Shown here: in pieces, positions 15,001 to 26,319 of the stretch
How positions within the stretch are numbered: the stretch's first letter is position 1
How the letters are laid out: the number at the start of each line of letters is the position of its first letter
Assembly (NCBI GenBank): GCA_026214975.1
Contig: JAOBSW010000250.1
Span: forward strand, 25,861 to 89,860
Length of the DNA: 64,000 bases
Source: Gentiana macrophylla
Taxonomy: Eukaryota > Streptophyta > Magnoliopsida > Gentianales > Gentianaceae
Reading direction: 5' to 3'
Program-made: the position numbers and the translations under genes
Notes under the pieces: model-generated
Told to the model about the DNA's origin: nothing
What the model saw: the letters and a program-made list of their open reading frames with translations, nothing else
Databases searched by the model: none

Positions 15001-18000
15001 TTTACAACTTTTTGTATATAATTGTATAGAAGAGTTTACTCCAAACAGGGGTTTACAGCTTATAGTATATAATTGTAGTAGAGTTTACACGAAATGGGGG
15101 TTTAAAACTTTTCGTATATAATTGTTGTTGACTTTACTCAAAACGGGTGTTTACAACTTATAGTATATTAAATTGTAGTAGAGTTTACTCAAAACGGGGG
15201 TTTACAACTTTTTCTATATAAAATTATAGGAGAGTTTACTCAAAATGGGGATTTACCACTTTTTGTATATTATTGGAGTAGACTTTACACAATACGGCAG
15301 TTTACAACTTTTTTGTATATAATTGCAAACTAGAGTTTACTCAAAACGGAGGTTTACAAATTTTTGTATATAAAATTATAGTAGAGTTTACAAAAAACTG
15401 GGGTTTACAACTTTTTGTATACAATTGTAATATAATTGAAGTAGAGTTTACTTAAAATGGCAGTTTACAACTTTTCGTATATAAGTGTAGTAGATTTTAC
15501 TCAAAACGGGGGTTTAAAACATAGAGTATATATTTGTAGTAGAGTTTACTCAATACGGGGGTTTATCACTTTTTGTATATAATTGTATAGTAGAGTTTAC
15601 TCAAAACGAGGGTTTACAACTTATGGTATATAAAATTATAGTAGAGTTTACTCAAAATAAGGGTTCACAACTTTTTGTATAGAATTTTATAGTAGAGTTT
15701 ACTCAAAACGGCAGTTTACAACTTTTTTTTGTATATAATTGTTAAGTTGAGTTTACTCAAAATGGAGGTTTACAAATTTTTGTAAATAAAATTATAGTAG
15801 AGTTTACTAAAAACGGGGGTTTACAACTTTTTTTGTATAATTGTAATAGAGTTTAATCAAAATGGGGGTTTACAACTTTGTGTATATAATTGTATAGTAC
15901 TGTTTACTCAAAACGTGGGTTTATAACTTTTTGTATGTAAAAGTATAGTAGAGTTTACTTAAAACGGTGGGTTACAATTTTTTGTGTATAATTGTAGTAG
16001 AGTTTACACAAAATGGGGGTTTAAAACATTTTGTATTTAACATTATTGTAGAGTTTACTCAAACCGGGGTTTAGAACTTTTTGTATATAATTGTATTATA
16101 GAAATTACTCAATAACGCGAGTTTACAACTTTCTGTATATAATTATAGTAGAGTTTACTGAAAACGGGGGTTTAAAAATTTTAGTATATAATTGTATTGA
16201 AGAGTTTACTCAAAATGGGGGTTTACAACTTTTTTTATATAAAAATATAGTAGAGTTTACTAAAAACGAGGGTTTATAACTTTTCATATATAATTGTAGT
16301 AGAGTGTACTCAAAATAGGGGTTTACAACTTTTCTTATATTATTGTAGTATAGTTTACTCAAAACGGGGGTTTATAAATTTTTTATATAATTGTAGTTGA
16401 GTTTACTCAAAGTGGGGGTTTACAACTTTTTGTATATAATTGTAGTAGAGTTTACTCAAAACGGTGGTTTACAACTTATAGTATATAATTGTAGTAGATT
16501 TTACTCAAAACAGGAGTTTACAACATTTTGTATATAATTGTAGTAGAGTTTACTCAAAACGAGAGTTTACGACTTTTTTGTATATAATTGTATAGTATTG
16601 TTTACTCAAAATGAGGGTTTACGACTTTTTTTGTATATAATTGTATAGTAGAGTTTACTCAAAATGGGGGTTTACGACTTTTTTGTATATAATGTATAGT
16701 GGAGTTTACTCAAAATGGGAGTTTAGAAATTTTTGTATATAATTGTATAGTAGAGTTTACTCAAAACGGGGGTTTACAACATTTTGTATATAAAATTATT
16801 GTATAGTTTACTCAAAGCAGGGTTTTACAACTTTTTGTATATAAAATTATAGTAGAGTTCACTAAAAACGAGGGTTTACAACTTTTTGTAAATAATTGTA
16901 ATAGAGGTTACTCAAACGGGGGTTTACAACTTTTTGTATATAATTGTAATATAGAAATTACTCAAAACACGGGTTTACAAATGTTTGTATATATAATTGT
17001 AGTAGAGTTTACTCAAAACGGGGGTTTACAAATTTTAGTATATAATTGTATAGTAGAGTTTACTCAAAATAGGGGTTTACAACTTTTTGTATATAAAATT
17101 ATAGTAGAGTTTACTAAACACAAGGGTTTACAACTTTTCATATATATTGTAGTAGAGTTTACTCAAAATAGGGGTATACAACTTTTCGTATACAATTGTA
17201 GTATAGTTTACTCAAAACGGGGGTTTACTACTTTTCATTTATAATTGTAGTAGATTTAGTCAAAATGGGGATTTACAACTTTTCGTATATAATTGTAGTA
17301 GAGTTTACTGAAAACGGGGGTTTACAACTTTTCGTATATAAAATTATAGTCGAGTTTACTCAAAACTGGGGTTTACAACTTTTTGTACATAATTGTATTG
17401 TAGAGCTTACTCTAAATGGGGTTTACAACTTTTTGTATATAAAGTTATAGTTGAGTTTACTAAAAACAGGTGGTTTACAACTTTTTGTATATAATTGTAT
17501 AGTAGAGTATACTGAAAATGGGGGTTTACAACTTTTTATGTATAAAATTATAGTAGAGTTTACAACAAACTGGGGTTTACAACTTTTTGTATATAATTGT
17601 CGTAGAGTTTACTCAAAACAGGGGTTTAAAATTTTTTGTATATAATTGTAGTAGAGTTTACTCAAACCGGGGGTATACAAATTTTCATATATAATTGTAT
17701 AGTAGAGTTTAATCAAAATGGGGGTTTACAACTTTTTGTATATAATTTTATAGTAGAGTTTACTCAAAATGGGGGTTTACAACTTTTTGTATATAATTGT
17801 ACAGTAGAGTTTACTGAAAATGGGGGGTTTACAACTTTTTGTATATAATTTTATAGTAGAGTTTACTCAAAATGGGGGTTACAACTTATAGTATATAATT
17901 GTAGTAGAGTTACTCGGAACAGGGGTTTACAACTTTTTTTGTATAATTGTCGTTGAGTTTACTCAAAACTGGAGTTTACAACTTATAGTATATAAAATTT

Positions 18001-19869
18001 TAGTAGAGTTTACTCAAAACGGGGGTTTACAACTTTTCGTATATAATTGTATAGTAGAGTTCACTCAATACGGGGGTTTACAACTTTTTGTATATAAAAT
18101 TATAGTCGAGTTTACTCAAAATGGGGGTTTACTACTATTTGTATATTATTGTAGTAGACTTTACTCAAAATAGATGTTTACAAATTTTTGTATATAAAAT
18201 TATAGTAGAGTTTACTAAAAACGGGGGTTTACAACTTTCTGTATATAATTGTAATTAAGTTTACTCAAAACGTGGGTTACAACTTTTTGTATATAATTGT
18301 ATAGTAAAGTTTACTCAAGACGTGGGTTTACAACTTTTTGTATGTAAAAGTATAGTAGAATTTACTCAAAACGGGGGCTTACAACTTTTTGTGTATAATT
18401 GTAGTAGAGTTTATTCAAAACGGTGGTTTACAACATTTTGTATATAAAATTATAGTAGAGTTTACTCATACGGGGGTTTATAACTTTTTGTATATAATTG
18501 TATTGTAGAAATTACTCAAAACGCGGGTTCAAAATGGGGGTTTACAAATTTAAGTATATAATTGTATAGTAGAGTTTACTCAAAATAGGGGTTTTCAACT
18601 TTTTTTATATAAAATTATTTTTTGTGTTTACTAAAAACGTGGGTTTACAACTTTTCCTATATAATTGTAGTAGAGTGTACTCAAAATAGGGGTTTACAAC
18701 TTTTCTTATATAATTGTAGTATAGTTTACTCAAAATGGGGGTTTACAACTTTTCGAATATAATTGTATAGTAGAGTTTACTCAACACGGAGGTTTACAAC
18801 TTTTTGTATATATTTGTATTGTAGAGTTTAATCAATATAGGGGTTTACAACTTTTTGTATATAATTGTATAGTAGAGTTTACTCAAAACGGGGGTTTACA
18901 ACTTATAGTATATAATTGTAGTAGAGTTTACTCAGAACGGGGGTTTACAACTTATAGTAAATAATTGTAGTAGAGTTTACTCAAAACGGGGGTTTACTAC
19001 TTTTAGTATATAATTGTATAGTAGAGTTTATTCAAAACGGGGGTTTACAACTTTTTATATATAAAATTATTGTAGAGTTTACTACAAACAGGGGTTTACA
19101 ACTTTTTGTATAGAATTGTCATAGAGTTTACTCAAAACGGGGGTTTACAAATTTTCATGTATAATTATAGTAGAGTTTACTCAAAACAGGGGTTTACAAC
19201 TTTTCGTATATAATTGTATATAATTGTATAGTAGAGTTTACTCAAAACGGGGGTTTACAACTTATAGTATATAATTGTAGTAAAGTTTACTCAAAATGGG
19301 GGTTTACAACTTTGTATTGTAGAGTTTACTCAAACGGGAGTTTACAACTTTTTGTATATAAAACTATAGTTGAGTTTAATGAAATCGGAGGTTTACAACT
19401 TTTTCTATATAATTGTATAGTATAGTTTACTCAACACAGGGGTTTACAACTTTTTGTATATAATTTTATAGTAGTGTTTACTCAAAACGGGGGGTTTACA
19501 ACTTTTTGTATATAATTGTAGTTGAGTTTACTCAAAACCGGGGTTTAGAACTTTTCGTATATAATTGTTGAAGAGTTTACTCAAAATGGGGGTTTACAAC
19601 TTATAGTATATAATTGTATTAGAGTTTACTCAAAACAGGGGATTCCAACTTCTTTTATATAAAATTGTAGTAGAGTTTACCCAAAACTAGGGTTTACAAC
19701 TTTTCGTATATATTTCTATAGTAGAGTTCACTCAAAGTGGTTGTTTACAACTTTTTGTATATAAAATTATAGTAGAGTTCAATCAAAACGGGGTTTACAA
19801 CTTTTTGTATATATAATTTTATAGTAGAGTTTACTCAAAATAGGGGTTTATAACTTTCTGTATATAATT
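1..19869. repeat. Tandem satellite array, subfamily I (49/51-bp monomers)
   Basis: The stretch is a head-to-tail array of a short AT-rich monomer. Each unit starts with a G run (GGGGGTTTACAAC), continues with TTTTTGTATATAATTGTA and ends with GTAGAGTTTACTCAAAAC. Measured start-to-start spacings of the G run near 6.4-6.7 kb are 51, 51, 49, 49 and 49 bp. Length types differ in the middle: ATTGTAGTAGAG gives 49 bp, while ATTGTATAGTAGAG and AAAATTATAGTAGAG give 51 bp. The types are mixed without a strict trimer order. Variants typical of this block are ACTTATAGTATATAATTG, TTTTCGTATATAATTG and TTTACTAAAAACGAGGG. The array runs off the left edge of the window. I do not recognise the family by name. 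No gene is seen in it. Confidence 0.97.
6446..10452. repeat. Higher-order satellite block, pattern X-Y-X-X-Y
   Basis: Two segments of the array are duplicated as multi-monomer blocks. X is about 700 bp: 6446-7146, 8101-8797 and 8798-9498. Y is 954 bp: 7147-8100 and 9499-10452. Rare variants mark the copies. The variant GGTCTAGAACATTTGGTAG with the following AAAGTTCCCTAAAAAAAGGG occurs once in each X (near 6955, 8608 and 9308). AAATGTTTGTATATATAATT and TTTAATGAAAATCGGGG occur once in each Y. Both Y copies have the same length and differ by only a few bases. This indicates recent local amplification, by unequal exchange or replication slippage, inside a more diverged array. Confidence 0.9.
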
Positions 19870-19961
19870 TGTTGGTCCCTTGAAAAGGCTTTAGTTAAGT
19901 TTAGAGGGGGGGGGGTGAATAAACTTAACACTTAAAACTTTGGAGTTAACAAATTCTGCAA

Positions 19962-20036
19962 CTTCAGCAGCCTGCTGATACTTCAGTAGTCTGCTGAGAC
20001 CTCAGTAGCCTGCTGATAAACAGTAGTCTACTGACA
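19962..20036. repeat. Tandem 19-bp palindromic units inside the LTR
   Basis: There are four consecutive units, at 19962-19980, 19981-19999, 20000-20018 and a shorter one at 20019-20036. Each contains a near-palindrome of the form CAGCAG-CC-TGCTG. The block lies in the part of the LTR downstream of the TATA motif, in the R/U5 side. Palindromic repeats in LTRs are known for Sireviruses; a role here is inference. The matching part of the other LTR, about 31974-32050, is strongly degraded. Confidence 0.7.
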
Positions 20037-20750
20037 GTTCAGTTTGCTGAATTTGTGCAGCGGAATAATATCAAAATTAAGCCTTGTTACTTGTTGTTAA
20101 ATATGTTACTAAGTATTAGATACTCAGTAGTGTATGTGTGTGATTTCAGTTGCTAGATTCAGCAGGTTGATATGAATAATGACTAAGTGCAGAAAATAAA
20201 TGCAGTAAGTAAGTAGAGAGATTTTTATAGTGGTTCCAGGTGATGTAATCCTGTACGTCCACTCTTCTCCTGTGATGTTGGAGGAAATTCACTAGTAATC
20301 TTTGAGTTATCTGTTACAAAGAATCCTAGGTTGCTTGTCCTTCACCAATAACTATGGCTTCACAAACCGAAAACTAAGAGAATGTGTAGGATTGTCGCTT
20401 CCCGAGTCTTCCACTGGTCCTTGAAGGGTAGAATTGCCTCTTCACCACCTTCACCACAAACCAACAGTCTTTCACACTAATGATGCTTCACTGTCTTCAA
20501 GAGGTTCTTTATAAAATAAAGAATGAATCAAGTAAATGATTCAATTGCAAAGCAGCTTGATTAGGATGATATAATCAAGCAGCTTGCGTCTTCAAGTGTG
20601 TATGCTTGATGCGGCTTGAACACGTAATGCACTTGAAGAAAATAACTAGATCAAGACCTTAAGCTCAAGAAGTTCAAGCAGGTGTTTTTCAACTCAATGT
20701 TATCACTTGAAGTTTATTCCAAAATCATCATCTTCTTTTTGAGTTGAAAG

Positions 20751-20764
20751 TCCTCTATTTATAG
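20751..20764 (-). promoter_or_regulatory. Probable TATA box of the 3' LTR
   Basis: The minus strand reads CTATAAATAGAGGA, a near-ideal plant TATA box. It lies about 825 bp from the U3 end of the LTR (21588) and is conserved in the other LTR at 32781-32793. The transcription start would be some 30 bp further on the minus strand; the exact site is not visible. Confidence 0.65.
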
Positions 20765-21588
20765 GTAGGAATGCATGTGACTTGAATTTGAAATTCAAAT
20801 GTGACCGTTCCTTGTATTTGTCCCATCTCAGACCAGATTCGTCACTATTCATAGGATCGACATCGTCAGATTACTTTTTGACAAAGGCAATCTGGCCCAC
20901 CCTTTGACTTGTATCCAATGGATAAAAATATGGATCATCCCAACGTCTTTTAATCTCAGCCTTTGATTTGCTTGATAAGTCGAGGTAGTTGGTCGTTCTT
21001 ATCCATGTAACTTCCCAATAATCTTGAATTGATCGAGGTATATATCGCCAGAGTTCATCGATCTCATTGTAAAACTAATCGATCTCTTTGAACATCATAT
21101 TTTTGTCTCGTAAAATATAATGCAAATTGAATCCTTATATCCAACTTTTGTTTGTGAAGTTGGTTTACATCATTTTAAAGTATAACTAAGTTCCAAACAT
21201 CATCCAACTTGTGGAACTTAGACCTTCTATTACAAGGTATATGTAATCAGTTTAGGTCATCACAGACTTGCCTAAATTTCGATCCCATATCCTTGACATT
21301 AAATACTAAGTTTGATCCCTTAGCCTTCATTTGCTCGAGTTTCAACCCTCACCTTCGTCTTCGGGCCTTCAAGAAGTTGCGCACTGATCCATCGACTCTA
21401 TCTACCCTATCGACCTAGACTAGTCTCACGATAAATAGTCACAGCCTTTTTACAAAGGCTTGTTTGATCAAACCTATTTATGAATCAAACTCTAATAAAC
21501 CTATACATTTTATCTAGACATCTTTTGCCTTTGCACTATAACAAAGTAGTATGGCACTCATCATCAAAACCGAGAAATAAGTCCAACA

Positions 21589-21603
21589 ATTTCCCCTTTT
21601 GGT
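21589..21603 (-). other. Polypurine tract (PPT) of the copia element
   Basis: The minus strand reads ACCAAAAGGGGAAAT and runs directly into TGTTGG of the 3' LTR. This is the plus-strand primer site. Its form and its junction with TTGTTGG fit Sireviruses. Confidence 0.88.
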
Positions 21604-22289
21604 GATGATGCCACTACCTCACCTAATCAAGAAAGCAAAAGATAAAAACACAAACAGAACAAATTTAGTCAATTCTCATTAAAAATATTTGATCACGTTA
21701 TTACAACTAGATACAAAGAAAGATAAACAATGAAAAGTAGCTGATCTATTGTCTCTTTCTCTCTTCTTGTCTAGCCTTCTCACCTTGCTCTTGATAGGCT
21801 CGATCTCTTCTATCATTTCAACCATCCATTCATTCTCAATAAGTGTAAAGTCAATGTAAGAATTGACTTGTTTCCACCAATTCCATGCTTCAGCAGAGAC
21901 AAGATTGATCTCGATTCACCTCAAGCCAAACTTCATATACACAACTCCTTAAATTCATCCAGGTGAATCTTTTGCTTTTGTAATTGGCAAAGCACCTTTC
22001 ACCTTGCTACTCCTTCTACCTCTCGGTAGATGCTCTTAAAGCTCTAATCCTTGCCTCCCAAAACTTCAAGCTCAAGAAAGAGTTAAGACCTTCATGAAAT
22101 CCCATGTCACGATAAGGTCTCCTTCGTTATGAAACTCTTTCTTGTACCGTGATAGAGATCATCAAGAAGTTGCACTCGCCAGTGCAAAGTTGCCTAAAGG
22201 CATTTGTATCATCATCCATCTCTTCTCAGGCAAAGAGTCCGGCAGCCTCCTTTGTCGCACTGATTGGCCCTCTCCCCTTAGTGACATCA
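21604..22289 (-). other. 3' non-coding region before the PPT
   Basis: This stretch of about 690 bp lies between the last readable piece of the envelope-like region and the PPT. I see no intact reading frame on the minus strand beyond short fragments. It could hold the decayed C-terminus of the envelope-like protein plus the 3' untranslated region. Confidence 0.5.
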
Positions 22290-22852
22290 TCAACAAACGT
22301 GAGATGAGGCCATGAATAGCTTCCTCGTGATACTATCACTGTAATTGACCGCCATAGTTCCAGCTTCTAGTATCAAGTGAAGTAATCCTTGATTGCGTGG
22401 TCTCTTCCGTTTGTTGATCCTTTCAAGAAATTTGGGATCGTGCATAAGAGTTGTTGTGCAAGTGCAGCTCGCTAGCTTTAAAGCAAGCTTGTCAAGTTTT
22501 TGATGAACGGATGTAAGTTGATCTTTCAAAACTTGTCCTTCAAGATGTATTCCCTTGCTTGATATATCTTACATCATATATCGATCATTCACAAAGATTT
22601 TGAGTAGATGCAAAGTTTGAAGCAAATCAGACAGTAGATTGTCTATTATCATTTACCATCTTCATCGCTTCTTCAAATCTCTGTTTGCCTCTGTCCAATT
22701 TAGTTCTTAATCGTTGCATATCATTTCTTACGATTCTTAACTCATTGACAACTTCAATTGGCACTCCACTAGCCATTCTCTATCAAGAGATCCATCACAG
22801 CTCCTCAACTCTATATTGTGCCTCGTTGTCTGGCCGATGACCATGGCTCTAC

Positions 22853-23410
22853 TCATATCTCTCCCAAAGCAGGGGAGGTCCTTCTCAACCATTGCACCAA
22901 GAACATCTTCAAGGATAGGATCTTGTGCGTGTGTTCTTCAACAACTTCTTCTTCTCCAAAAATTTGAAATTCTTCATCATCAGAAGTTATAGTCCAAAGA
23001 AATTGCTCATCCTCATTAATGCTAGTCTGGCGACTATCTTTTCCTACTGATGGCCTTGGCTCCAAAGCAGTTCCACTACAAAGCAAAGCCTCAACAACAA
23101 CAGGGGTTTCTCCAAACCCAACTCGGTTCCAACCTTTGTCCAGTGTCGTTTGAGACTCAAGCACTGCACTCCTGTTCCAACCTTTGTTCAGTGTCTTGCT
23201 TGTACCCCAAAGAACCTGCACTCTCCTCTTCAACTTCCCGTGGATTGAATATATTGGTATTATCCACTTGAAAACCTTCGCATGACCAATCTTGGTCGAA
23301 TCATGGCGCTTTGGTGAGTATCCTTTCAAAGTCAAATCCACTTTGATATTCAATGGATTCCTCGTAACTAGCACTTGGTTCATCAAGTCATGGTCTCTTT
23401 CCACATCCAA
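22853..23410 (-). pseudogene. C-terminal fragment of the envelope-like region
   Basis: This is a 185-residue open frame on the minus strand with no domain I recognise. It contains a small internal repeat, TLNKGWNR and TLDKGWNR, encoded near 23185 and 23140. The DNA repeat unit begins GTTCCAACCTTTGT on the plus strand. An acidic patch (SDDEEFQIFGEEEVVEE) follows. Its position between the acidic middle and the PPT suggests it belongs to the envelope-like reading frame, but parts may be out of frame. Confidence 0.4.
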
Positions 23411-23482
23411 ATCAAGATTCAGACATCTTCAAAGTTGTGCAGAGAGGCTCTACAACATGAAATGTGCTTGGTTCATCATCAC

Positions 23483-23947
23483 CTACCAAAGACTCAATGT
23501 AATTCCTTCATTGATTAGTGCTTCTAGATCATCCATGGTGAGATCTTGTAGATCCTCATCCATTTCTCCAGTCTGCTGGCCCTCAGCAGATCTACCAGCA
23601 TCAGTGGACTGCTGTACAGATGGTACATGTGTTAGTGCAGCCCCACTTGATTCTCCTGGTCCAGAGGGAAAATCTCCTCTACTATCTGATGATGAAGAAG
23701 AATCATCAGGACCATCTCTTGGATCTCTAAATTGGATACCCTCCTCCTTCTGTTGCTCATCAAACAGATCCATCAGTCTTGATTGCAGCAAGGTTGTATC
23801 AATCAGATCCAGCAAATTTTCCACTCCCAACTTGTCAAAAACCCATTCTTCAAAATCATCATTGGTTGAAAAATTGTTTTTGTCTTTTGTAGAACCCAAA
23901 CTTCCACTGGAAGTAATCAGCAATTTGCTGAAGTTTGGGATCCACAT
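23483..23947 (-). pseudogene. Acidic Ser/Asp-rich middle of the envelope-like protein
   Basis: This is a 154-residue open frame on the minus strand. Residues 75-100 are Ser/Asp-rich (DGPDDSSSSSDSRGD) and the C-terminus is acidic (EMDEDLQDLTMDDLEALINE). It overlaps the preceding piece at 23859-24128 in another frame, which marks a frameshift. The long plus-strand frames over the same interval, for example 23292-24101, are antisense shadows. Low-complexity acidic linkers are common in this part of envelope-like ORFs; no enzymatic domain is visible. Confidence 0.5.
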
Positions 23948-24716
23948 ACTCTTCAGTTTTCTTGCTCTTTTTCACATGCCTCTCAAATGGCATAAAAGAT
24001 CTTCTGGGAGCAGCTCCAGTTGCTTGTTGACCTCCAAAGGATCCAACAAGCAGATTCAAGGTATCTTCTACAGATGTTTGAAAGTCAGCAGGTTGCTGTG
24101 ATTGTTCATTTGTGCCTACTACTTCCATCTCAGATCACACTTGGTTCCCCTCGACTTATATGCTCATCGCCAGGTTAGCAAAGCAGATCGCTTCTTCCCC
24201 CGAACTATTGCCAAATTTGCGTGGTCTTCAACCAAGTCTTCAATCACCTCTTCAACCACCACAAGCAGTTCAGTTCAAGTGGTTTGTTGTGGTTCATCGC
24301 TGGATGCTACAAAGACAGCTCAGTGGTCGAGATCATTTCAGACATCCTCTACAGATTGCTCAAAAACAACCTGCTCAAAGATCGTGGACTTGTTAACTTC
24401 TTCATTGGAGGAATCACCGATAACAACCGGTGGAATGATAGTTAGAGGCTCACTTCAACAACCTCTTCTTCCTCCTCTACTTGATGCTTCTTCTGGGCCC
24501 TCTTTGTGCCTCCAATCTTTCAACTCTTTCCCTTGCCATATTTCTTCTTTTGGCAACTTCCTTCATCCTCTTGGATAGGGGTTCATCATCATCATCTTTC
24601 TAGTCAATTTTCTTTTTCTACTTGCTTCCTTCGTTGTTCTCTAAGAATTTCACCAACAGCTTTTTCTTGAAGCTACAAAGCAGGTCAAGAACCTCCACTT
24701 GACCCTCAGCAGAGAC

Positions 24717-25478
24717 TCAACAACTGTCTTTGTTTCCTTTCTTGTTCCTTTTGATTTCAGGACTTCGTAGTCTTTCTAACATCAACACTCTTCTTCCTTT
24801 CCAAATAGCTTTCTTTGGTGCAAAGAGGTTTGATGGAAATCTTCTTAGTTTGTCGAACTCGCTCACCACCAAGATCACCATCATCTCCATCATCATTATC
24901 ATCGCAGCTTCTCCAAAGAATTTCTTCATCATCATCAAGTCCAGAATTGCATAATCAATCTCCTTCTTGTATCTAGACCGATTTATATCAATCGGTTCAA
25001 TGTCAGGAACCTCCAAGTGATTCAGCAGGGTTTGAATCATCAAACCTAAGGGTAAGGCCTTTGATTTCCTTTTCCCTAGTTTGTCCTCCTTTGCAACTTT
25101 CTTCATATAATGAATAAAGTATCCAGCCCAGTCAAACTTCATGCTCCTGCAGATGATAATCATCAGCTCTATCTTGGGTCCTGATAGAGTATCCATACTG
25201 CCAGTTAGCCCAAGTATGTTCTTTGCAATGAGCTTGCTCAGCAGACTATATTCAATACCAATGTTTTTGCAGTTGATGCCTGGTACTGATTTAATAGTTG
25301 CTTCTGTCTTGATCTGATCTACAAAAGCCATCTTGTCCAATCCCATAGCTTCAGGATTGACCGAACCATCAACAACTTCTTCAAAACCAAACACTTGTCT
25401 CAGCAGACTGGAGGAGATTACAAGCTCCTCACCATTCACAGTGGTTTTGAAAGATTCATTTCCTTCTTCTATAATCAT
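24717..25478 (-). pseudogene. Conserved N-terminal block of the envelope-like protein
   Basis: This is a 253-residue open frame. It contains EELVISSSLLRQVFGF near residue 20 and ALPLGLMIQTLLNHLEVPD near residue 140. Both resemble the pattern of the envelope-like / 'putative plant transposon protein' family: a hydrophobic block, then a Leu-rich segment ending in HLxVP. The open frame continues upstream of its first Met through FWKN, so that Met is internal rather than the true start. The C-terminal 60 residues become Met- and Lys-rich and probably read out of frame. The family call rests on pattern resemblance only. Confidence 0.6.
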
Positions 25479-25666
25479 ATTCTTCCAGAAATCAATAACA
25501 TTGGTGTATGATATCGTATCTAATCTGATGTTGAGTATATTCTCCGTGCCTGCAAATCTTCTTATTCTTCGACCTATATTGATGGCCGATTCGTTTGATT
25601 TGCATCAACAACATAGCCTCTTACACTTTGGCTTGATTCGATTTGAACTTCAACTCTTTCCGCCAT

Positions 25667-26319
25667 TGAAATAAGAAAAAGATGAAGAAGAGTTGCTCTC
25701 AAATCTCAGGTTCACACAAGTAGAATTTGCAGAGATAAAGCAGTAAGATGCAAGTGGTGAATCTCGCTATGTAATACCGATCAATATATAGATAAAGTGG
25801 GTAGTTGAAACTCGCCATAGCACGTACATTGATGTAACCACGATTAATCTGAATAAATTTCGCCTTGACACGTGGCCCATTACTCCACCATAACGCTTGT
25901 AAATCATGGATGGTTTAACCGTGGTAATAATGGATAAAATAAATATCCCGCCAAACCGCTTTTGACCTTAATAACTTTGATCGAGTAAAATTCCCTTCAA
26001 AGAAGGTATCCTTCAAATAGGTGGGCTCAAAGAATCATACGATAATTTGCTTCAAAGAATTCTCACGATAAAGTGACTCGCCGATCCTTGTTTTTTCCTT
26101 GTTTTGTTCAATTGATAATACAATATGAAGTTTAATACCAATGACCGATCCGTCAAGTGAGCTCACCCAACATGACAAAGACCAACCCTTGGCAACCTCA
26201 TTTGCTCAATTGTTCAAACATAAGTACATGGAATTGTTGATACCAATGACTAATCTGCTAAGTGAGCTCACCCAACATAGCAAAGACTAACCCTTGGTGA
26301 ATTCCAAGACAATCTCGAA
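25667..26319 (-). other. Spacer between pol and envelope-like region, with a 57-bp direct repeat
   Basis: This stretch is non-coding on both strands as far as I can see. It contains two similar 57-bp copies, 26136-26192 and 26241-26297, offset by 105 bp. Both start TACCAATGAC, share AGTGAGCTCACCCAACAT and end CCCTTGG. The spacer would carry any splice or initiation signals for the downstream frame; none can be identified. Confidence 0.6.

Larger units (their letters stand above)
19870..21588 (-). repeat. 3' LTR of the copia element (left copy)
   Basis: The LTR is 1719 bp with intact termini on the plus strand (TGTTGG ... CCAACA). It pairs with 31886-33608. It abuts the satellite at 19869/19870 and the polypurine tract at 21588/21589. 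It has a run of 10 G at 19906-19915, where the other LTR has 5. The short open frame at 21209-21418 is not a gene; a similar frame occurs at the equivalent place in the other LTR. Confidence 0.93.
22290..25666 (-). pseudogene. Envelope-like region downstream of pol (broken)
   Basis: A third coding region follows pol, as in envelope-like Sireviruses. A plausible start codon lies at 25666-25664 on the minus strand and opens MAERVEVQ. That frame stops after about 30 codons, and a shifted frame continues into the ORF at 24717-25478. Further pieces lie at 23859-24128, 23483-23947, 22853-23410 and 22290-22529 in different frames. The protein would have had an N-terminal conserved block, an acidic Ser/Asp/Glu-rich middle and a basic, possibly coiled C-terminal part (KDQLTSVHQKLDKLALKL in the 79-residue piece). 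No clear signal peptide or membrane segment is visible. Despite the name, an envelope function has not been shown for such ORFs in plants. Confidence 0.65.

Noticed and set aside
1..19869. Many open reading frames of 60-136 codons in the satellite
   Set aside because: All are translations of the tandem monomer with a 17-residue period and no start, codon or family signal. They exist because 51 bp is a multiple of 3 and the frame lacks stops.
1..19869. Strict trimer of 49+51+51 bp resembling a 150-bp centromere repeat
   Set aside because: Reading consecutive monomers shows the length types in irregular order, including runs of 49-bp units, so no fixed trimer exists.
23050..24578. Plus-strand frames of up to 269 codons over the copia envelope-like region
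   Set aside because: They lie antisense to the retrotransposon frames, have Ser/Cys-rich composition typical of antisense reads, and match no family I recognise.
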